The position numbers were made by a program, and so were the translations under genes. A model generated the notes under the pieces. It saw only the letters and a list, made by a program, of their open reading frames with translations. It made no database searches and was not told where the DNA came from. From contig DFFD01000218.1 of assembly GCA_002369495.1 (NCBI GenBank), positions 1 through 21,225 of the forward strand: DNA of 21,225 nt. The letters are read 5' to 3'. This stretch comes from Lachnospiraceae bacterium UBA3785. GTDB taxonomy: Bacteria > Bacillota > Clostridia > Lachnospirales > Lachnospiraceae. Positions 7,153 through 13,942 of this stretch are shown in pieces; position 1 is the first letter of the stretch; each line of letters starts with the position of its first letter.

Positions 7153-7629
7153 TCACGCCTCATTCACCAGCTTCCCCGTCATCCACTCCGGAACCAGCTC
7201 AAACACCAGCACCCGCGGCCCGGATTTCCTGACTTCATTCTCAATATACGTCTGATCATCGGTGAACTTATAACTGAGCTTCCGGCTGATCTCGATCGCT
7301 TTGTCATAGTCCTCAACAAAACGCACGCGGCCGAACACGATGACGCTGTTTATGTTGAGCGCCCATTCGCCTTCGCGCACATAGCCGCTGTCATAGACGC
7401 AGAACGAGACCTTGTCACATTTTCTCATCGCGTCGATCTTGTGGCCCTTCATTCCGCTGTGAAAATAGATATGATCGTCCTCCTCATTATAATAATGGTT
7501 GATCGGCAGCCCGTACGGATAGCCGTCGTCGCCAAGGACAGACAGCACGCCGCGCTTCTCGTTTTTCAGCAGCCGGATGCAGGTTTCCTGATCGATTTTC
7601 TGACGGATTCTCGCGATATCTCTGAACAT
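7153..7629 (-). CDS. Pyridoxamine 5'-phosphate oxidase-like / NimA-type flavoprotein
   Basis: A 158-residue split-barrel FMN-binding protein. The segment CIRLLKNEKRGVLSVLGDDGYPYGLPINHYYN followed by IYFHSGMKGHKIDAMRKCDKVSFCVYD is the signature of the NimA-like branch of the pyridoxamine-oxidase superfamily. Members reduce or bind flavin substrates, and some give 5-nitroimidazole resistance; the natural substrate is usually unknown, so resistance should not be assumed. The ATG is preceded by GAAGGGAG at good spacing. The region upstream (7630-7725) is AT-rich but I see no convincing promoter hexamers. It has no functional link visible to the recombinase or SOS genes. Confidence 0.88.
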   Translation of the reverse strand: MFRDIARIRQKIDQETCIRLLKNEKRGVLSVLGDDGYPYGLPINHYYNEEDDHIYFHSGMKGHKIDAMRKCDKVSFCVYDSGYVREGEWALNINSVIVFGRVRFVEDYDKAIEISRKLSYKFTDDQTYIENEVRKSGPRVLVFELVPEWMTGKLVNEA

Positions 7630-7704
7630 ATCCGCTCCCTTCTGTGAATTGTTACAATTATTTGAACAAGTTTGAATCTTTACAGATCGTGATTACTATA
7701 ACAT

Positions 7705-7718
7705 TTTTGCGCGCAAAA
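7705..7718. repeat. 14-bp perfect palindrome TTTTGCGCGCAAAA
   Basis: A perfect palindrome in the intergenic gap between the LysM terminator and the flavoprotein gene, about 75 bases upstream of the flavoprotein start. It could be an operator for a dimeric regulator of that gene; no regulator is encoded nearby, so this is speculative. Confidence 0.45.
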
Positions 7719-7724
7719 TGCCAC

Positions 7725-7778
7725 CAAAAAGAAAAACGGACGGTCCGATACAAGGTGGGGAGTATCGGAGCCGTCCGT
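7725..7778 (-). terminator. Rho-independent terminator of the LysM gene
   Basis: On the minus strand ACGGACGGCTCCGATAC pairs with GTATCGGACCGTCCGT (one bulged base) around a 10-base loop, then runs into TTTTTCTTTTT. It lies 16 bases past the LysM stop codon. Confidence 0.92.
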
Positions 7779-7793
7779 TAGGATGGGGCTGAT

Positions 7794-8135
7794 TCAGGAC
7801 TTGTAGTACGGGAGGCAGATATATTCTCCTGCCTTGATCATACTGCCGTTTATGCCGTTGATCTGTTCAACTTCCCGGATATAGGCCCGGATATCCGACC
7901 ATCCGGGACCCATCTCGCGTTCAGCGATATCCCAGAGCGTCTCGCCGGCTTCGATCTCCACGCTGTGATAGCACTTTACGCGGGGGCTGAGGTCATCGGC
8001 ATTCGTAACGGCCGCCATGATCTTGATTCCGGCCAGGAGGATCGCAAGGGTCAGCGCAAATGCTGCCATCGCCGCAAACATTCTGGCTTTCAGCATGCGC
8101 ATTCTTTTTTTCTGCATAACTGCTCTTCTGCTCAT
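7794..8135 (-). CDS. Small membrane LysM protein, YneA-like SOS cell-division inhibitor (proposed)
   Basis: A 113-residue protein with a basic N-terminus (RRAVMQKKRMRMLKAR), one hydrophobic membrane segment at about 19-43, and one LysM domain at about 57-109 (VEIEAGETLWDIAEREMGPG through AGEYICLPY). Size, domain order and divergent position next to lexA match Bacillus YneA, which halts division during the SOS response by acting at the envelope. Primary sequence is too divergent for me to claim orthology. Transcription starts from a consensus promoter overlapped by SOS boxes, so induction on DNA damage is well supported. The start has only a weak AGAGG site about 11 bases upstream; an in-frame ATG at codon 7 is an alternative. 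It is followed by its own terminator. Confidence 0.82.
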   Translation of the reverse strand: MSRRAVMQKKRMRMLKARMFAAMAAFALTLAILLAGIKIMAAVTNADDLSPRVKCYHSVEIEAGETLWDIAEREMGPGWSDIRAYIREVEQINGINGSMIKAGEYICLPYYKS

Positions 8136-8155
8136 TCTATATCGCCTCTCTCTTT

Positions 8156-8169
8156 AGGGACGGTTCCCT
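8156..8169. repeat. Solo copy of the GGGACGGTTCC motif in the LysM 5' leader
   Basis: AGGGACGGTTCCCT repeats the outer arm of the nested palindromes at 6794-6961 and forms a small hairpin (AGGGA/TCCCT). It sits 21 bases before the LysM start codon, inside the presumed leader. Confidence 0.7.
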
Positions 8170-8192
8170 GGAAATCGCTAAACATGCGTTCG

Positions 8193-8206
8193 CGAACATT
8201 CGTTCT
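8193..8206. promoter_or_regulatory. SOS box 1 (LexA site) CGAACATTCGTTCT
   Basis: Matches the Gram-positive DinR/LexA consensus CGAACNNNNGTTCG except at the last base. It lies just downstream of the expected transcription start of the LysM gene, where bound LexA would block elongation or open-complex formation. Confidence 0.8.
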
Positions 8207-8216
8207 TGATGAGCTT

Positions 8217-8245
8217 ATTATATACCGCGAACGAATGTTTGTCAA
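8217..8245 (-). promoter_or_regulatory. Consensus sigma-70 promoter of the LysM gene
   Basis: On the minus strand TTGACA (8245-8240) and TATAAT (8222-8217) are separated by 17 bases, a perfect match to consensus. SOS box 2 fills most of the spacer. Confidence 0.92.
8228..8241. promoter_or_regulatory. SOS box 2 (LexA site) CGAACGAATGTTTG
   Basis: Matches CGAACRNRYGTTYG at every position. It sits in the -35/-10 spacer of the LysM promoter and overlaps the -35 by two bases, so LexA binding should fully repress it. Confidence 0.88.
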
Positions 8246-8253
8246 CACATTTT

Positions 8254-8267
8254 CGAACAAATATTCC
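8254..8267. promoter_or_regulatory. SOS box 3 (LexA site) CGAACAAATATTCC
   Basis: One core mismatch (ATT for GTT) to the DinR consensus, and C for G at the end. It lies between the two divergent promoters and abuts box 4. Confidence 0.6.
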
Positions 8268-8280
8268 GAATATCTGTTTG
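8267..8280. promoter_or_regulatory. SOS box 4 (LexA site, weaker) CGAATATCTGTTTG
   Basis: One core mismatch (T for C at position 5) and one non-preferred spacer base. It overlaps the -35 of the lexA promoter by three bases, the expected place for an autoregulatory operator. Confidence 0.5.
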
Positions 8281-8306
8281 ATTTTTTCTTTCCGGTATGT
8301 TATACT
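8278..8306 (+). promoter_or_regulatory. Sigma-70-type promoter of lexA
   Basis: TTGATT at 8278-8283 and TATACT at 8301-8306 with a 17-base spacer, followed 25 bases later by the AAGGAGG ribosome site of lexA. Confidence 0.8.
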
Positions 8307-8344
8307 TTCAGTACAGATAAAGGTAACTGTAAGGAGGTATTCCA

Positions 8345-8965
8345 ATGGCGTACGGAAAAATCACAAAAAAACAGTCTGAAATCCTTGAATACATAAAAGC
8401 CGAAGTCCTGCAGAAAGGCTATCCGCCTTCGGTCCGCGACATCTGCGAAGCTGTCTCCCTGAAGTCGACCTCTTCCGTCCATGCCCATCTTGAGACGCTG
8501 GAAAAGAACGGTTATATACGCCGCGATCCTTCCAAGCCCAGGGCAATCGAGATCGTGGACGACAATTTCAATCTCACGAGACGCGAGCTTGTGAATGTTC
8601 CGCTGATCGGCACTGTGGCGGCCGGCCAGCCGCTTCTGGCTGTCGAGAACATCGACAACTATTTCCCGATCCCGCAGGAGTATCTTCCGAACCAGCAGAC
8701 CTTCCTGCTGAGAGTAAAAGGCGAAAGCATGATCAACGCCGGCATTTTTGACGGGGACGACGTGCTGGTTGCCCAGCAGTCGGATGCCAGGAACGGCGAT
8801 ATGGTCGTTGCGCTGGTCGATGATTCCGCCACCGTGAAGACCTTCTACCGCGAGAAGGACCATATACGTCTCCAGCCGGAGAACGATACGATGGACCCGA
8901 TCCTGGTCTACGGGGACCTGAAGATCCTGGGCAAGGTGATCGGAGTCATAAGATTTTTCAGATGA
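8345..8965 (+). CDS. lexA: LexA, SOS transcriptional repressor
   Basis: Represses DNA-damage genes and cleaves itself when RecA filaments form. Its 206 residues equal the usual length. The N-terminal winged helix is clear ([46 protein letters not shown]). The C-terminal S24 peptidase domain has the scissile A93-G94 in TVAAGQP, nucleophile S128 in KGESMI and general base K165 in ATVKTFY. AAGGAGG at 8331-8337 fixes the start. It is divergent from the LysM gene, with the SOS boxes between them, and is closed by a terminator, so it is a single-gene unit. The recognition helix resembles Bacillus LexA, which agrees with the CGAAC-type boxes seen. Confidence 0.98.
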   Translation: MAYGKITKKQSEILEYIKAEVLQKGYPPSVRDICEAVSLKSTSSVHAHLETLEKNGYIRRDPSKPRAIEIVDDNFNLTRRELVNVPLIGTVAAGQPLLAVENIDNYFPIPQEYLPNQQTFLLRVKGESMINAGIFDGDDVLVAQQSDARNGDMVVALVDDSATVKTFYREKDHIRLQPENDTMDPILVYGDLKILGKVIGVIRFFR

Positions 8966-8975
8966 TTCGAAGCAT

Positions 8976-9014
8976 AAAAAACGGGCAGATCCGGAAAGGA
9001 CCTGTCCGTTTTTG
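8976..9014. terminator. Bidirectional terminator between lexA and the lipoprotein gene
   Basis: The sequence reads AAAAAACGGGCAG, loop, CCTGTCCGTTTTTG. The stem is about 8 bp, flanked by an A-run on the left and a T-run on the right, so it can stop both lexA (plus) and the convergent rsfS-lipoprotein transcript (minus). Confidence 0.85.
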
Positions 9015-9025
9015 CATGTTTTTTA

Positions 9026-10336
9026 TTAACCGCTCTGCCAGTAGATATCAATCGTACAGAGCCCGTCAGATATGACAGGGCTGTAGGTGATCGACTCTCT
9101 CCCGTCCCAGCGCATCCGCTGCTGGAGCGTATCGTAGAGGATTTTCCCGTCGAAGATCGCCGCATTTGCCTGTGCGTAAGACTCAAAGTCCGCGAACTTA
9201 AAATGCACCTCGCTGATATTCTGATCGATGGCTTCCCACATCCGGCTTCGGATCTGCTCTTCGTCAAAGTTCTCATAATACCAGCCGTTCAGGACAAAGT
9301 AATCGTATGCTCTCGACGGACAGTCCGGCAGCTCGTAATAATCGTCCGGGACGTGCAGCGTCCGCAGCATATCGGAGGTGGTGATACAGAAATAATCATA
9401 GGTGATATCCGGCCTCACCGCATACTCGATATCCTCGTCACAGGCCGGATCTCCCCAGGTGATGTCCACGAAAACCGGCGTTCCGTCGATCCGCACCATA
9501 TTCCAGGCGTGCGCCTCGGTGACGCCGTCGCGCGTGACCCTGCCGGTCATGTAGGCGCACCAGACCCCCGCCTTGCCAAGGAGATACTGGAAGGCTTTTG
9601 AGTACCCGGCGCAGACGCTCTCGTGAAATACCAGCGCGCTGACAATGTTCTGGCCCTGGTAGGCGTTCAGCCTGTAGTCGGTGCCGAGGATGATATACTC
9701 ATAGGCGGTCTTCACTTTCTCGTACTCGGAGGCGCCTTCCGGAAGCATAGAGAGGTATTCATTTACCGCATCAAGAAGCGCTGCCTCCGCGCTTTTGATC
9801 GCTTCCTCCTCCATGCTGAAATCGAGCGTGATCTCCTTCTCTCCCGCTCCTTCGAACCCGTAGATGGAGGCGGAGCCGGAGAGCCAGAAGAATTCCGGAT
9901 GGTCGTCGACGACAGCCCTTAAAGCGTTCTGGATCTCCGCGGAATCGTTCGCGTAAACACGGAAGACCGCTTCGTGTGCGCTGATGTGGGTGACGAGGTC
10001 CGCGTAAATGCGCTTCTCTCCCGCTGTCAGGAGCCCGAATCGGAAGCCGTCTTCCTCATATGGTAAAATATTCGTCTCCTGCGTTTCCGCGCCTGTATGG
10101 GGCTCCTCGGGGCCGGAAAGAGCTTCTGTGCGTTCCTCATTCCCCGAATCTGACGATTGCGCCTCCGCTTGATGAGGAGAAGGATCGGCAGGGACCTGCG
10201 GTTCCGCCGAAGATTCCGCCGCGGGGCTCCCTGACTCCTCATAGAACGTCAGAACAGAAGACGGGGTGCGTCCTCCGCACCCCGCCGTCATCATTATCGC
10301 AAGAACCGCGGCCGCGAAGGACCTTCGGAGCCTCAA
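9026..10336 (-). CDS. Transglutaminase-like domain lipoprotein
   Basis: A 436-residue exported protein. The first 20 residues form a lipoprotein signal peptide (RLRR, hydrophobic core, MTAGC lipobox with C20). A long low-complexity linker rich in E, S, P and A follows (about 30-90). The transglutaminase-core triad is visible: C242 in ESVCAGYSKAFQYLL, H276 in EAHAWNMVRI and D291 in VFVDITWGD. Such proteins are surface proteases or cross-linkers; the substrate is unknown. The start is TTG at 10336, overlapping the rsfS stop by 4 bases (TTGA) with GGAG upstream; it is favoured because it alone gives the basic n-region. It is the last gene of the obgE-rsfS block. LspA (3433-3954) should process it. 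Confidence 0.88.
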   Translation of the reverse strand: MRLRRSFAAAVLAIMMTAGCGGRTPSSVLTFYEESGSPAAESSAEPQVPADPSPHQAEAQSSDSGNEERTEALSGPEEPHTGAETQETNILPYEEDGFRFGLLTAGEKRIYADLVTHISAHEAVFRVYANDSAEIQNALRAVVDDHPEFFWLSGSASIYGFEGAGEKEITLDFSMEEEAIKSAEAALLDAVNEYLSMLPEGASEYEKVKTAYEYIILGTDYRLNAYQGQNIVSALVFHESVCAGYSKAFQYLLGKAGVWCAYMTGRVTRDGVTEAHAWNMVRIDGTPVFVDITWGDPACDEDIEYAVRPDITYDYFCITTSDMLRTLHVPDDYYELPDCPSRAYDYFVLNGWYYENFDEEQIRSRMWEAIDQNISEVHFKFADFESYAQANAAIFDGKILYDTLQQRMRWDGRESITYSPVISDGLCTIDIYWQSG

Positions 10337-10692
10337 GAGAGCTCCGCGGGATCGATCATTTTGCCGTCCTTCCAGAGACGGTCCAGATCGTAGAAGCCGC
10401 GGGCTTCCTCATCAAAGATGTGGATCACGACGCCCTGATAGTCGATCAGCGTCCAGTTGGCGTTGCGATGGCCTTCGATATGGTCCGGTTCATACCCGGC
10501 CTTCGTGCCGGCCTCCTCCACCGCGTCGACCAGCGCTTCGGTATGGTTGAGGTTACGGCCCGTCGCAAGCACAAAGTAATCCCCGAGCGGTGATATCCCG
10601 TCGATCTCGATGACCTTGATATCCGTGGCAAGTTTCTCGTCCAGGGCTTTCACAGCGATGGCGGCCAGTTTCCTGCTCTCTTCTTTTTCCAT
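10333..10692 (-). CDS. rsfS: Ribosomal silencing factor RsfS
   Basis: Binds ribosomal protein L14 on the 50S subunit and blocks subunit joining, lowering translation in starvation. From the ATG at 10692 it is 119 residues, the normal length. Family signatures seen: DIKVIEIDGISPLGDYFVLATG, the HTEALVDAVEEAG helix, EGHRNANWTLIDYQGVVIHIF, and the final ARGFYDLDRLW. An in-frame ATG at 10719 lies inside yqeK, but AGGAG (about 8 bases upstream of 10692) selects the shorter form. It starts 4 bases after the yqeK stop and its own stop overlaps the lipoprotein start, so the three are translated as a coupled set. Confidence 0.96.
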   Translation of the reverse strand: MEKEESRKLAAIAVKALDEKLATDIKVIEIDGISPLGDYFVLATGRNLNHTEALVDAVEEAGTKAGYEPDHIEGHRNANWTLIDYQGVVIHIFDEEARGFYDLDRLWKDGKMIDPAELS

Positions 10693-10696
10693 ACGT

Positions 10697-11293
10697 TTAC
10701 TCCTCTTCTTTGGTGTCATGTATGTTTTTATAGAAATAATAGGCTTTCTCGGTCTCCGGATCGATCGGACTGCCTTTTATTTCCAGATACTTCAGCGTGT
10801 CCCGAAGGATGATGTAGCAGCACTCGTCGAGGTCCTTGAAGGCGATCGGCCTGACCTCGGAGAGATTTTTCGCCTTGAAGCGCTTCGGCTCGATGTAATC
10901 GGCGATGAAGACGATCTGGGCGAGCTTCGTCATGTCCTCCGTGCCGGTCGTGTGCCAGCGGATCGCGTCCAGGACTTCCTCGTCATCCACATCATACTTC
11001 TTTTTGGCGATCCAGGCGCCGAGCTTCGCGTGCAGCAGATAAGGGCTCTTGCGCTCGATCGCGTTGATCGGGATCTTGTGCTTTGTGCAGAGGCGGATCT
11101 GCTCCTTGTCCGGAATATTCTTCGCGCAGTCGTGGAGCAGGCCGGCCAGCTCCGCCTTTCCGGCGTCCTCGCCGTGTGCCATCGCGAGCGCCGCCGCCGT
11201 ATAGCGGACCCCCTGTGTGTGGATGAAGCGGTCCGTATCCAGATATTTTTTCAGCGTCTTGTTCATCTTGTCAAGATCATATGCGGTTCCCAT
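10697..11293 (-). CDS. yqeK: YqeK-type HD-domain hydrolase (symmetrical Ap4A hydrolase)
   Basis: Hydrolyses diadenosine tetraphosphate to two ADP in the family members studied. From the ATG at 11293 it is 198 residues. The HD-fold metal ligands are visible: H25 (FIHTQGV), H54-D55 (GLLHDCAKNI), H88 (YLLHAKLGA), H114 (IRWHTTG) and D132 (FIADYIEP). The start at 11293 is preferred because GGGAGGAC lies upstream at good distance; it overlaps the end of nadD by 17 bases. nadD-yqeK-rsfS is the standard Firmicute order and links alarmone clearance, NAD synthesis and ribosome silencing. Confidence 0.95.
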   Translation of the reverse strand: MGTAYDLDKMNKTLKKYLDTDRFIHTQGVRYTAAALAMAHGEDAGKAELAGLLHDCAKNIPDKEQIRLCTKHKIPINAIERKSPYLLHAKLGAWIAKKKYDVDDEEVLDAIRWHTTGTEDMTKLAQIVFIADYIEPKRFKAKNLSEVRPIAFKDLDECCYIILRDTLKYLEIKGSPIDPETEKAYYFYKNIHDTKEEE

Positions 11294-11921
11294 CGGCGGA
11301 GTCCTCCCGGTCAGCTGCATGTCGATAGATATGAAATTCATTGATATAATCGATCACCGGATCCGGGACATAATATTTGACGGTCTTGCCCTCCTCGATC
11401 CAGCTTCTGAGTTCATGGGAGGAGACGTCGATATTTTCCGTATCCAGCTTTTCGATCCTGGCGTTGTATTTCCTGCGGATGCGGTCGATCTCCGCGTCCA
11501 GCTTCTCGTTGCTCGTGTGGTTGCGCGTCGCCACGATCAGCGTGCAGGCATCCGTGATGCGCTGCGGCTCGCGCCAGCCGTCAAAATCGAACAGGGAATC
11601 GGCACCGATGATGAAATAGTATTCATTTTCCGGAAAATGCTCCCTGAGCCGCTCCAGCGTCCGGTAAGTGTAGCTGTAGCCGTCCTCGTGCATCTCCTCC
11701 AGCGAAAGCTCAAAATGAGGATTCGAGGCGATCGCCCGGTAGACCATCGACACGCGCTGATCGTCCGTCGCCTGCCCTTCCCGGTGGCGCTTGTGAGGCG
11801 GATTGCCGGACGGCATGAAAATGACGCGCGAGAGCCCGAACTGCAGGTAGGCATTTTCACCGAGAATCAGATGACCGATGTGGATCGGATCGAAAGTCCC
11901 GCCCATGATCCCGATCTTCAT
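11277..11921 (-). CDS. nadD: Nicotinate-nucleotide adenylyltransferase
   Basis: Adenylates nicotinate mononucleotide with ATP to form deamido-NAD, the penultimate step of NAD synthesis. Its 214 residues fit the family. The nucleotidyltransferase motif GGTFDPIHIGH sits at 7-17 with H14 and H17. MPSGNPPHKR (36-45) follows, then FIIGADSLFDFDGW (103-116), and near the end SSHELRSWIEEGKTVKYYVPDPVIDYI, equivalent to the ISSTxIR block. The start overlaps the yhbY stop (ATGA). The C-terminus has an extra ~15 polar residues after IDYINEF, overlapping yqeK. Confidence 0.97.
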   Translation of the reverse strand: MKIGIMGGTFDPIHIGHLILGENAYLQFGLSRVIFMPSGNPPHKRHREGQATDDQRVSMVYRAIASNPHFELSLEEMHEDGYSYTYRTLERLREHFPENEYYFIIGADSLFDFDGWREPQRITDACTLIVATRNHTSNEKLDAEIDRIRRKYNARIEKLDTENIDVSSHELRSWIEEGKTVKYYVPDPVIDYINEFHIYRHAADREDSADGNRI

Positions 11922-12226
11922 GATTTTTTCGCCTTCGGAAGCTCAATCTTCCGGTTCTTGTCCTTGCCGGGCCGGTAGAGGACGATCTTCTTCCCGATCA
12001 CCTGGACGACCTCGGAATGTGTGCGGCCCGCGACCATCTCCGCGATCTCGCGCGGGTCGTCGAGGCAATTCTGATGGACGCCGACCTTGACCAGCTCGCG
12101 CGCGGCCAGGGCTTCCTCGATATTCATGGTGTTTTCCGGCGTGAGCGAGGCTTTTCCGATATAGATGATCGGCTCCATCACCATCGCCAGACTCTTTAAG
12201 TAAGCTCTCTGTTTGCTTGTGAGCAT
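11918..12226 (-). CDS. yhbY: YhbY/CRM-domain RNA-binding protein
   Basis: A 102-residue single CRM-domain protein that associates with pre-50S ribosomal particles in studied bacteria. Visible family features are MLTSKQRAYLKSLA at the N-terminus, IIYIGKASLTP, ARELVKVGVHQN and GRTHSEVVQVIGKKIVLYR with the conserved GKKIVLYR. The start has AAGGAGAAAAC just upstream. It begins 12 bases after obgE stops and its stop overlaps nadD. The neighbourhood with obgE and rsfS supports a role in large-subunit assembly. Confidence 0.94.
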   Translation of the reverse strand: MLTSKQRAYLKSLAMVMEPIIYIGKASLTPENTMNIEEALAARELVKVGVHQNCLDDPREIAEMVAGRTHSEVVQVIGKKIVLYRPGKDKNRKIELPKAKKS

Positions 12227-12238
12227 GTTTTCTCCTTA

Positions 12239-13564
12239 TCAGTTATCTTCTTCGATATCGCCCGACTCGTCATAGAAGTCAAACGCGTGGCCGTACATGC
12301 GGACCGTGTCGCCCTCGTCGATGCCCCGGGCTTTCAGCTCTTCTATGATGCCCGATTTATGCAGGAACCGCTGGAAGAACGTGAACCCGCGCTCGGAATC
12401 GAGGTTCGTGTAGGAGAGCATTTTCTCGATCTTGGGACCCTCGACCACATAGACAGGGCGGCCCTTGCTGTCCGTCTCGACCGAGATCGTGTAGGGGAGA
12501 TCCGCCGGGATGACCATGTCCTCCGGGAAATACTCCTGCTCATAGTATACCTGTTTTGTGGCGGTAGTTTCAAGAAGATTCAGCACTTTATACAGAAGTT
12601 CTTTGACGCCTTCGCCCGTCACGGCGGAAATCGCGTAAACCGGGTAACCTTCCGGCTCAAATGCGTTCCGCAGCTTCTCCACCGGATCCTCTTCCATGCC
12701 GTAGATCGCGTCGATCTTGTTGGCCGCAATCACGATCGGCTTGTCCATGATCGCCGGGTTGAACGCGTAAAGCTCCCTGTGGATCGCGCGGATATCCTCC
12801 ACCGGGTCTCTCCCGTCGAAGGAGGCGGCGTCCACCAGATGGATGATGACGCGGGTGCGCTCGATGTGGCGCAGGAACGTATGGCCGAGTCCGACGCCTT
12901 CGGAAGCGCCTTCAATGAGTCCGGGCATGTCCGCGATGATGAAGCCGCGTCCGTCGCCGAAATCCACGACGCCGAGGTTCGGCTCGATCGTGGTGAAGGG
13001 GTAGTCGGCGATCTTCGGCTTTGCATTTGTCACACGCGAAAGAAACGTCGATTTGCCCGCATTCGGGAATCCGACGAGTCCCACGTCCGCGACGAGCTTA
13101 AGCTCCATCGCGATGTCGAGCTCCATGGCGGCCTTGCCGGGCTCCCCGTACTGGGGCGCCTGGTTGGTCGGCGTCGCGAAATTCATATTGCCGCGGCCGC
13201 CGCGCCCGCCCTTTAAGACGATCTGGCGCGTATTTGTCCCGGACATGTCGGCGATGATCTCACCGGAGTGCTCCTCGCGGATGATCGTTCCCTCCGGGAC
13301 CTTCAGGATAAGGTCCTTGCCGTCCGCGCCGTGTCCGCGTTTTTTCTTGCCTTCCTCGCCGTCGCCGGCGCGGAACTGATAGCGGTGCTTGTAGGGGAAA
13401 AGCGTGTTCATGCCCTTGTCGACTTCGAAAATAATATCGCCGCCGCGCCCGCCGTCGCCGCCGTCAGGTCCTCCTGCGGCGACAAATTTTTCCCGGTGGA
13501 AGCTGACATGGCCGTCGCCGCCTTTCCCGGATCTGATGTGTATTCTCGCATGATCCAAAAACAT
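12239..13564 (-). CDS. obgE: Obg GTPase (CgtA)
   Basis: Essential GTPase acting in late 50S assembly and linked to the stringent response. From the ATG at 13564 it is 441 residues. Three domains: glycine-rich Obg fold (about 1-158, with GGKGG-like repeats and GGRGGRGN), G domain (G1 GFPNAGKST at 165-173, G2 near YPFTTIEP, G3 DMPG at 212-215, G4 NKID at 282-285, G5 SAVTG at 313-317), and the C-terminal OCT domain (about 358-432), present in many Gram-positives. The frame extends 23 codons further upstream, but that part is encoded by a hairpin and Obg proteins begin MFLD/MFVD. A weak GGACGGA precedes the start. Confidence 0.97.
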   Translation of the reverse strand: MFLDHARIHIRSGKGGDGHVSFHREKFVAAGGPDGGDGGRGGDIIFEVDKGMNTLFPYKHRYQFRAGDGEEGKKKRGHGADGKDLILKVPEGTIIREEHSGEIIADMSGTNTRQIVLKGGRGGRGNMNFATPTNQAPQYGEPGKAAMELDIAMELKLVADVGLVGFPNAGKSTFLSRVTNAKPKIADYPFTTIEPNLGVVDFGDGRGFIIADMPGLIEGASEGVGLGHTFLRHIERTRVIIHLVDAASFDGRDPVEDIRAIHRELYAFNPAIMDKPIVIAANKIDAIYGMEEDPVEKLRNAFEPEGYPVYAISAVTGEGVKELLYKVLNLLETTATKQVYYEQEYFPEDMVIPADLPYTISVETDSKGRPVYVVEGPKIEKMLSYTNLDSERGFTFFQRFLHKSGIIEELKARGIDEGDTVRMYGHAFDFYDESGDIEEDN

Positions 13565-13592
13565 AGTATTCCGTCCGCTTTCTATAAACAAG

Positions 13593-13623
13593 AAGGCTTC
13601 AAATCCGTCGGATTCGAAGCCTT
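13593..13623 (-). terminator. Hairpin between rpmA and obgE (terminator or attenuator)
   Basis: On the minus strand AAGGCTTCGAATCC pairs over 14 bp with GGATTTGAAGCCTT (one G-T) around a 3-base loop, then CTTGTTTATAG. The T-tract is interrupted, so partial termination that lowers obgE relative to the ribosomal proteins is likely. The stem could also protect a processed 3' end. Confidence 0.65.
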
Positions 13624-13645
13624 TTACGTACATGTGCCTTACAGA

Positions 13646-13939
13646 TTATTCCTCGACTGTCTCAACCAGCTCGATGGAGCACTGCTTGCGGTACTTGCCG
13701 AGTCTGGAGAAACGAACGATGCCGTCCGCCTTTGCATAGAGCGTATCATCGCCGCCGCGGCCGACGTTCGCACCCGGATGGATGTGTGTGCCGCGCTGTC
13801 TGTAAAGGATGTTGCCAGCCTTGACGAACTGGCCGTCTGCTCTCTTCGCGCCTAATCTCTTGGCTTCGGAATCGCGTCCGTTCTTTGTGGAACCGACACC
13901 TTTCTTATGAGCGAAGAGCTGAAGATTCATGTTAAGCAT
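13646..13939 (-). CDS. rpmA: 50S ribosomal protein L27, with N-terminal Prp cleavage extension
   Basis: L27 lies near the peptidyl-transferase centre. The 97-residue precursor starts [14 protein letters not shown], which fits the Firmicute extension removed between F9 and A10 by the Prp protease to expose the functional AHKKG end. The body has [29 protein letters not shown] and [12 protein letters not shown], all typical. AGGAGG sits about 8 bases before the start. prp lies immediately upstream in the same operon, as expected. Confidence 0.98.
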   Translation of the reverse strand: MLNMNLQLFAHKKGVGSTKNGRDSEAKRLGAKRADGQFVKAGNILYRQRGTHIHPGANVGRGGDDTLYAKADGIVRFSRLGKYRKQCSIELVETVEE

Positions 13940-13942
13940 GGC

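Noticed and set aside
10610..11344. 244-codon plus-strand frame opposite yqeK.
   Set aside because: Antisense to an HD-domain gene and no similarity recognised.
12287..13216. 309-codon plus-strand frame opposite obgE.
   Set aside because: Antisense to all five G motifs of Obg; no start signal.
13565..13633. Longer obgE start adding 23 residues.
   Set aside because: The extra codons are encoded by the 14-bp hairpin, and Obg proteins start at MFLD; the ATG at 13564 is consistent with the family.
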